Shown here: positions 61,395-64,000 of the stretch, in pieces | Position numbering within the stretch: position 1 is the stretch's first letter | Layout of the letters: every line of letters starts with the position of its first letter | NCBI GenBank assembly: GCA_021817045.1 | Contig: JAKAWG010000007.1 | Coordinates: 1-64,000, forward strand | Length of the DNA: 64,000 bases | DNA from: Acidobacteriota bacterium | GTDB lineage: Bacteria > Acidobacteriota > Terriglobia > UBA7540 | Reading direction: 5' to 3' | The notes under the pieces: generated by a model | The model's input: only the letters and a program-made list of their open reading frames with translations | Database searches by the model: none | Told to the model about the DNA's origin: nothing | Position numbers and translations under genes: made by a program

Positions 61395-62048
61395 CTAGCT
61401 ATGCAAGAAACTCTTCTTGCGAGTTAGGATGCCTGCGCCCAGCAAACCGAGACCGAGCAATGCCAAGCTGGCTGGCTCGGGTATAGGCATTACCGACAGG
61501 CTCTCGCCGAGAAGCACATTGCCCGAGCTTGCTGTGAGATCAACAAAAGGATCGGCAGAACTCCAACTGATTGCAGCGGAGTTTGTCCCACTGCTTCCCA
61601 TTTCGGTTACAGACATGCAACCACTAGTGCCGGGCATTCCGGCCGCCGTCGTATCGCACACCATGCCGACCTCGCCACTCTGCAAACTGCTCACATCCAG
61701 AGTACCCTTGGTAATGCCGTGAGAAAGGAGGTTCGACATATTGAGGTAAATGTACTGCCCAGAGTTGATTTCGTTGTCAGATGTGCCAGCCAGCCCCACT
61801 CCGTCTTCAGGGACCGGTGTGTTTTTAACGTACAAATTATTCGTGGCTGCGCCGTTGTATCCCGTGAGGGTTACGCTGAGCCCACTCATGCTGTAGGTTG
61901 CCGTCGGCGTGCCAAGATTTCCAGGGCAACTGCCAGGAAACGACGACGTAGGACACCCGCTGAAATTGAAGGTAACAGACGTTGCCCACGCCGACGAAGT
62001 GGCGAAAACCATTGCCGCCGCCAGAACTGCCAGAAGCTTAAATTTCAT
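61395..62048 (-). CDS. PEP-CTERM sorting domain protein 1
   Basis: 217 residues. Signal peptide (KLLAVLAAAMVFATSSAWA), a beta-rich Ser/Gly/Asn-rich body (SVTFNFSGCPTSSFPG, VTLTGYNGAATNNLYV), and the C-terminal sorting signal: VMPIPEPASLALLGLGLLG, hydrophobic helix, then basic RKK and a short tail. It should be cleaved by the exosortase and exported. A conserved hairpin lies upstream (62091-62114). SD GAGGAGG. Confidence 0.88.
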   Translation of the reverse strand: MKFKLLAVLAAAMVFATSSAWATSVTFNFSGCPTSSFPGSCPGNLGTPTATYSMSGLSVTLTGYNGAATNNLYVKNTPVPEDGVGLAGTSDNEINSGQYIYLNMSNLLSHGITKGTLDVSSLQSGEVGMVCDTTAAGMPGTSGCMSVTEMGSSGTNSAAISWSSADPFVDLTASSGNVLLGESLSVMPIPEPASLALLGLGLLGAGILTRKKSFLHS

Positions 62049-62082
62049 TTAGTTCCTCCTCTTCCTTTCAATTGATGATCGT

Positions 62083-62114
62083 CATCGCTGAGAAGAGCAA
62101 CGCCCCCCTCTTCT
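62083..62114 (-). promoter_or_regulatory. Conserved leader hairpin, copy 1
   Basis: On the plus strand: ATCGCTGAGAAGAG, loop of 10, CTCTTCT. The 7-bp stem (62091-62097 with 62108-62114) ends 43 bases before the start codon. It matches the element before the second PEP-CTERM gene in sequence, loop length and distance, with a paired A-T to G-C difference in the stem. Confidence 0.55.
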
Positions 62115-62554
62115 GCCATGTTTGTCCGGACATTACTCCTTGTTTCCGCTAAATGATTTTCTGAATAGTCGAAGAATGGACAATCGGCGGCCGGTATTCC
62201 GAGACCCCCCTCACCAGCCCCTTTTGCCCCGCCGGCTGACATCAAAAGTATGTTTGTGCTTGGGCGGGACTCTCAGGATCTCAACGTTTGCGGCAGACGA
62301 GAACGCCACCAGAAAGCATGCAAGCGTTCCCTTCCTCCAGAGTGAACCCCAACTTGCGAACCAAAGCTCGTTTCGCCAGCTTCGCCCATGCGGGGGATTT
62401 TAGTGCAACCTTGATACCAAACGCTTAATTCGGCAAAGTGTTGAAAAATAATAGATTAGCTGGTAACCAAAGCAATACTTGGCGGAAAATATTTGCGCTA
62501 AAGTGGAGGTAAACTTCTCTTGAGGTCCTGTGCCTCGAAAATAATACGCAACAG
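62115..62554. other. Gap upstream of PEP-CTERM gene 1
   Basis: No gene seen. The AT-rich part at about 62400-62500 is a likely promoter area on the minus strand, but no sigma70 or sigma54 site is convincing. Confidence 0.35.
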
Positions 62555-62610
62555 GAAAGAAAAACCCAGACGCCTTCCTTTGGGCAGTTGCCAACAGGAA
62601 GGCGTCTGGG
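62555..62610 (-). terminator. Rho-independent terminator of PEP-CTERM gene 2
   Basis: CCCAGACGCCTTCCT (62565-62579) pairs perfectly with AGGAAGGCGTCTGGG (62596-62610). On the minus strand the stem is followed by a U-rich run (UUUUUCUUUCC). It lies about 95 bases after the stop of the second PEP-CTERM gene. Confidence 0.75.
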
Positions 62611-62704
62611 ACTTGGAATGAGCAGTACTTCTGGAACTGTCGAGGACTTCCACCTTAAAGCCATTGCCGTTGTGGACCAAACGAGAAAAAGCTCGTTTGG
62701 GTGC

Positions 62705-63391
62705 TCACAAGGCAACGGAAGATCGCTGGTTGCGCAGCGCGCTTTTTCGCACAAAAACGGCCGCGCCGAGCAGGGCTATGCCCAGCAGCAGGAAGCTCCC
62801 CGGTTCAGGGGCTGCCATGACCTCGCCACTGGAGACGCCTGCTGTAAGCGCCTTGCTCGAAGACTGGTTCAGCAGAGTCGTCAAGTTTGTCGTCGATCCC
62901 AAGTCGAGGCTAAGGCTCACAATGCCACTACCCGGGAAAACACCTGCGTAGGTTCCGGAAAGCCCAGTTAGGTCAGCACTGAGCATCGTATTGGTGCTGG
63001 CAACGCTGTTGGTTTGGAAGGCATCGAGCAAACTGAGCGTGCCCGTAAGATAGTTTGTCCCACCACAGCCCTTGGCCGACGTGAAGCAGAAGAGTTCGCT
63101 CCCAGTCACGCTCCAGTCGCTTGTGTTCGAAGTGGAACTAACCCACGAGAGTGTGTTGTTGCCGATACCGTAAAAGCCGGTAACGCCGCTGAGCGCGTTC
63201 TGCCCCATCGCGTCGCCGGTAATCCCAGAGAGCACAAGCAGGATATTGCTCGCGCTGTTGCCTCCTTTGAACGTGAGTGTCCCCTGACTCGTGCTTCCCA
63301 GGTTAATCTCTACGTCATCTGCCCGCGCCACTTGGCCCACGATTAGCAAGCCAAACAGCGCGACCAGAGTCAGAAGCGAAATTTTCTTCAT
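62705..63391 (-). CDS. PEP-CTERM sorting domain protein 2
   Basis: 228 residues. Signal peptide (ISLLTLVALFGLLIVGQVARA), beta-rich body (VEINLGSTSQGTLTFKGGN, LSWVSSTSNTSDWSVTGSELF) and C-terminal signal MAAPEPGSFLLLGIALLGAAV, then a basic tail (VRKSALRNQR). It differs from protein 1 in the body, so the two are not simple duplicates. The same hairpin element precedes it. Confidence 0.87.
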   Translation of the reverse strand: MKKISLLTLVALFGLLIVGQVARADDVEINLGSTSQGTLTFKGGNSASNILLVLSGITGDAMGQNALSGVTGFYGIGNNTLSWVSSTSNTSDWSVTGSELFCFTSAKGCGGTNYLTGTLSLLDAFQTNSVASTNTMLSADLTGLSGTYAGVFPGSGIVSLSLDLGSTTNLTTLLNQSSSKALTAGVSSGEVMAAPEPGSFLLLGIALLGAAVFVRKSALRNQRSSVAL

Positions 63392-63423
63392 TACCCCTTC
63401 TGTTTACTTCAAAGTAATAATCA

Positions 63424-63457
63424 TCATCGCTGAGAGGAGCAATGTCCCCCTCCTCTC
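63424..63457 (-). promoter_or_regulatory. Conserved leader hairpin, copy 2
   Basis: On the plus strand: ATCGCTGAGAGGAG, loop of 10, CTCCTCTC. 8-bp stem (63432-63439 with 63450-63457), 41 bases before the start codon of the second PEP-CTERM gene. Confidence 0.55.
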
Positions 63458-63661
63458 GAACTGAAGCTGCTTTCTCCGACTTCGGTCGAAACCCCTTTGC
63501 AGTACCTAGGGGAAGCTAGATGCCAAACGGTACTTCTGGCATCTTCTTGACAAATGAGGGGGTAGCCCACCGGGCCGCGGTCTGATGCGGCAAACCCTTG
63601 CTCTAATGTTGGGGAAACTTGTCCTAACTTGATCTATTTCAAGGACATAACTCGGAGATAA

Positions 63662-64000
63662 TTAGTGGTTGGCCCACTCCCGCCAAGTGTTGGGGTTTGC
63701 GAGCATTTTCATGAAGACGCCCCCAACCACGGGCCGCGCCTGAAAGCCCACCTGTGTGCCGTCAGTGGTCCAATACCAGTCGCTCAAGGGGACGCGGGTT
63801 GGCGTTCGGCTCACCCAGGCCCAGATCGGCGCGATAAGCCGGTTCCAATCCTGAGCGGAGCTCGCCAGTGTCGCTGACCAGAATTCCCAGTCCAGTTTCG
63901 TGAAAGCCGCGCGGCTGTCTAAAGGAAAACCGAAAGTTGTTGAGTGACTCTCATAATACTTCATCTCTTCTTCGGCGACGCTTGGGGGAAACAGATTGAG
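63662..64000 (-). CDS. Glutaminase-family (DUF4965/DUF1793) protein, C-terminal end
   Basis: Partial gene running off the right end; the last 112 residues are seen. LNLFPPSVAEEEMKYYESHS, FGFPLDSRAAFTKLDWEFWSA, RVPLSDWYWTTDGTQVGFQA and RPVVGGVFMKML are characteristic of the C-terminal domain of GtaA-like glutaminase-family proteins, which are usually exported. It lies on the same strand as the PEP-CTERM genes but is separate from them. Confidence 0.75.
   Translation of the reverse strand, partial: LNLFPPSVAEEEMKYYESHSTTFGFPLDSRAAFTKLDWEFWSATLASSAQDWNRLIAPIWAWVSRTPTRVPLSDWYWTTDGTQVGFQARPVVGGVFMKMLANPNTWREWANH

Noticed and set aside
63458-63660. Sigma54 promoter upstream of PEP-CTERM gene 2
   Set aside because: A TGGCAT box exists on the minus strand near 63520, but the GC of the -12 element is missing at the right spacing.
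1-64000. CRISPR arrays, tRNA and rRNA genes
   Set aside because: No regularly spaced direct repeats with spacers, and no cloverleaf or rRNA segments were recognised by eye; a covariance search could still find a tRNA.

Overview
The window looks like chromosomal DNA of a GC-rich, Gram-negative soil bacterium, most likely an acidobacterium. The reasons are the exosortase/PEP-CTERM system beside an exopolysaccharide locus, TolC/RND efflux, secreted GH97 and GH2 glycosidases, a small porin-like beta-barrel protein, a MXAN_5187-like protein, and many short palindromic repeats between genes. The phylum assignment is inference; no rRNA, tRNA or CRISPR array was seen.

Layout. 0.1-1.8 kb: a small AT-richer island on the minus strand (conserved hypothetical, DUF488 protein, zinc-ribbon/winged-helix protein). 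1.9-3.4 kb: two transposase remnants and a nested-palindrome repeat region. 3.5-5.7 kb: an orphan KdpDE-like two-component pair. 6.0-27.3 kb: a plus-strand block of phage structural genes, Mu-like in its head module (small and large terminase, DUF935-type portal, protease with internal scaffold start, capsid) and with a non-contractile tail module (tube, frameshifted chaperones, very short tape measure, giant hub carrying a glycosidase-like domain). It has no integrase, transposase, repressor or replication gene. 27.3-31.5 kb, minus strand: HEAT-like protein, RodZ-like protein, cystathionine beta-synthase, outer-membrane barrel. 31.7-35.6 kb: GH97 glycosidase, membrane acyltransferase, CoA-binding protein. 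35.7-41.8 kb, minus strand: RND efflux operon ending in a 51-residue YHS protein. 42.0-48.5 kb, minus strand: four-gene sugar operon (aldolase-like, sugar-isomerase-like, Na+ symporter, GH2). 48.9-52.9 kb: small conserved protein, purH, a broken CE15-like esterase and an HU protein. 53.0-56.0 kb, minus strand: ECF sigma, anti-sigma with TonB-like tail, TPR protein. 56.2-63.4 kb, minus strand: glycosyltransferases, deacetylase, EpsI, exosortase and two PEP-CTERM proteins. The right end enters a glutaminase-family gene.

Most notable. (1) The phage block is intact in reading frame but heavily invaded by host-type palindromic repeats, between genes and in frame inside the terminase, portal and protease genes. 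Together with its short tape measure and giant glycosidase-hub protein, this resembles the plan of a domesticated gene-transfer-agent-like particle, though a decayed prophage is the simpler alternative. (2) The two PEP-CTERM genes share a conserved hairpin about 41-43 nt upstream of the start codon, with a paired substitution in the stem. (3) Two diverged copies of an element with a 9-bp-period GTCTCA array lie at 2.9 and 5.95 kb, the second at the edge of the phage block. (4) The sugar operon pairs poorly characterised aldolase-like and isomerase-like families.
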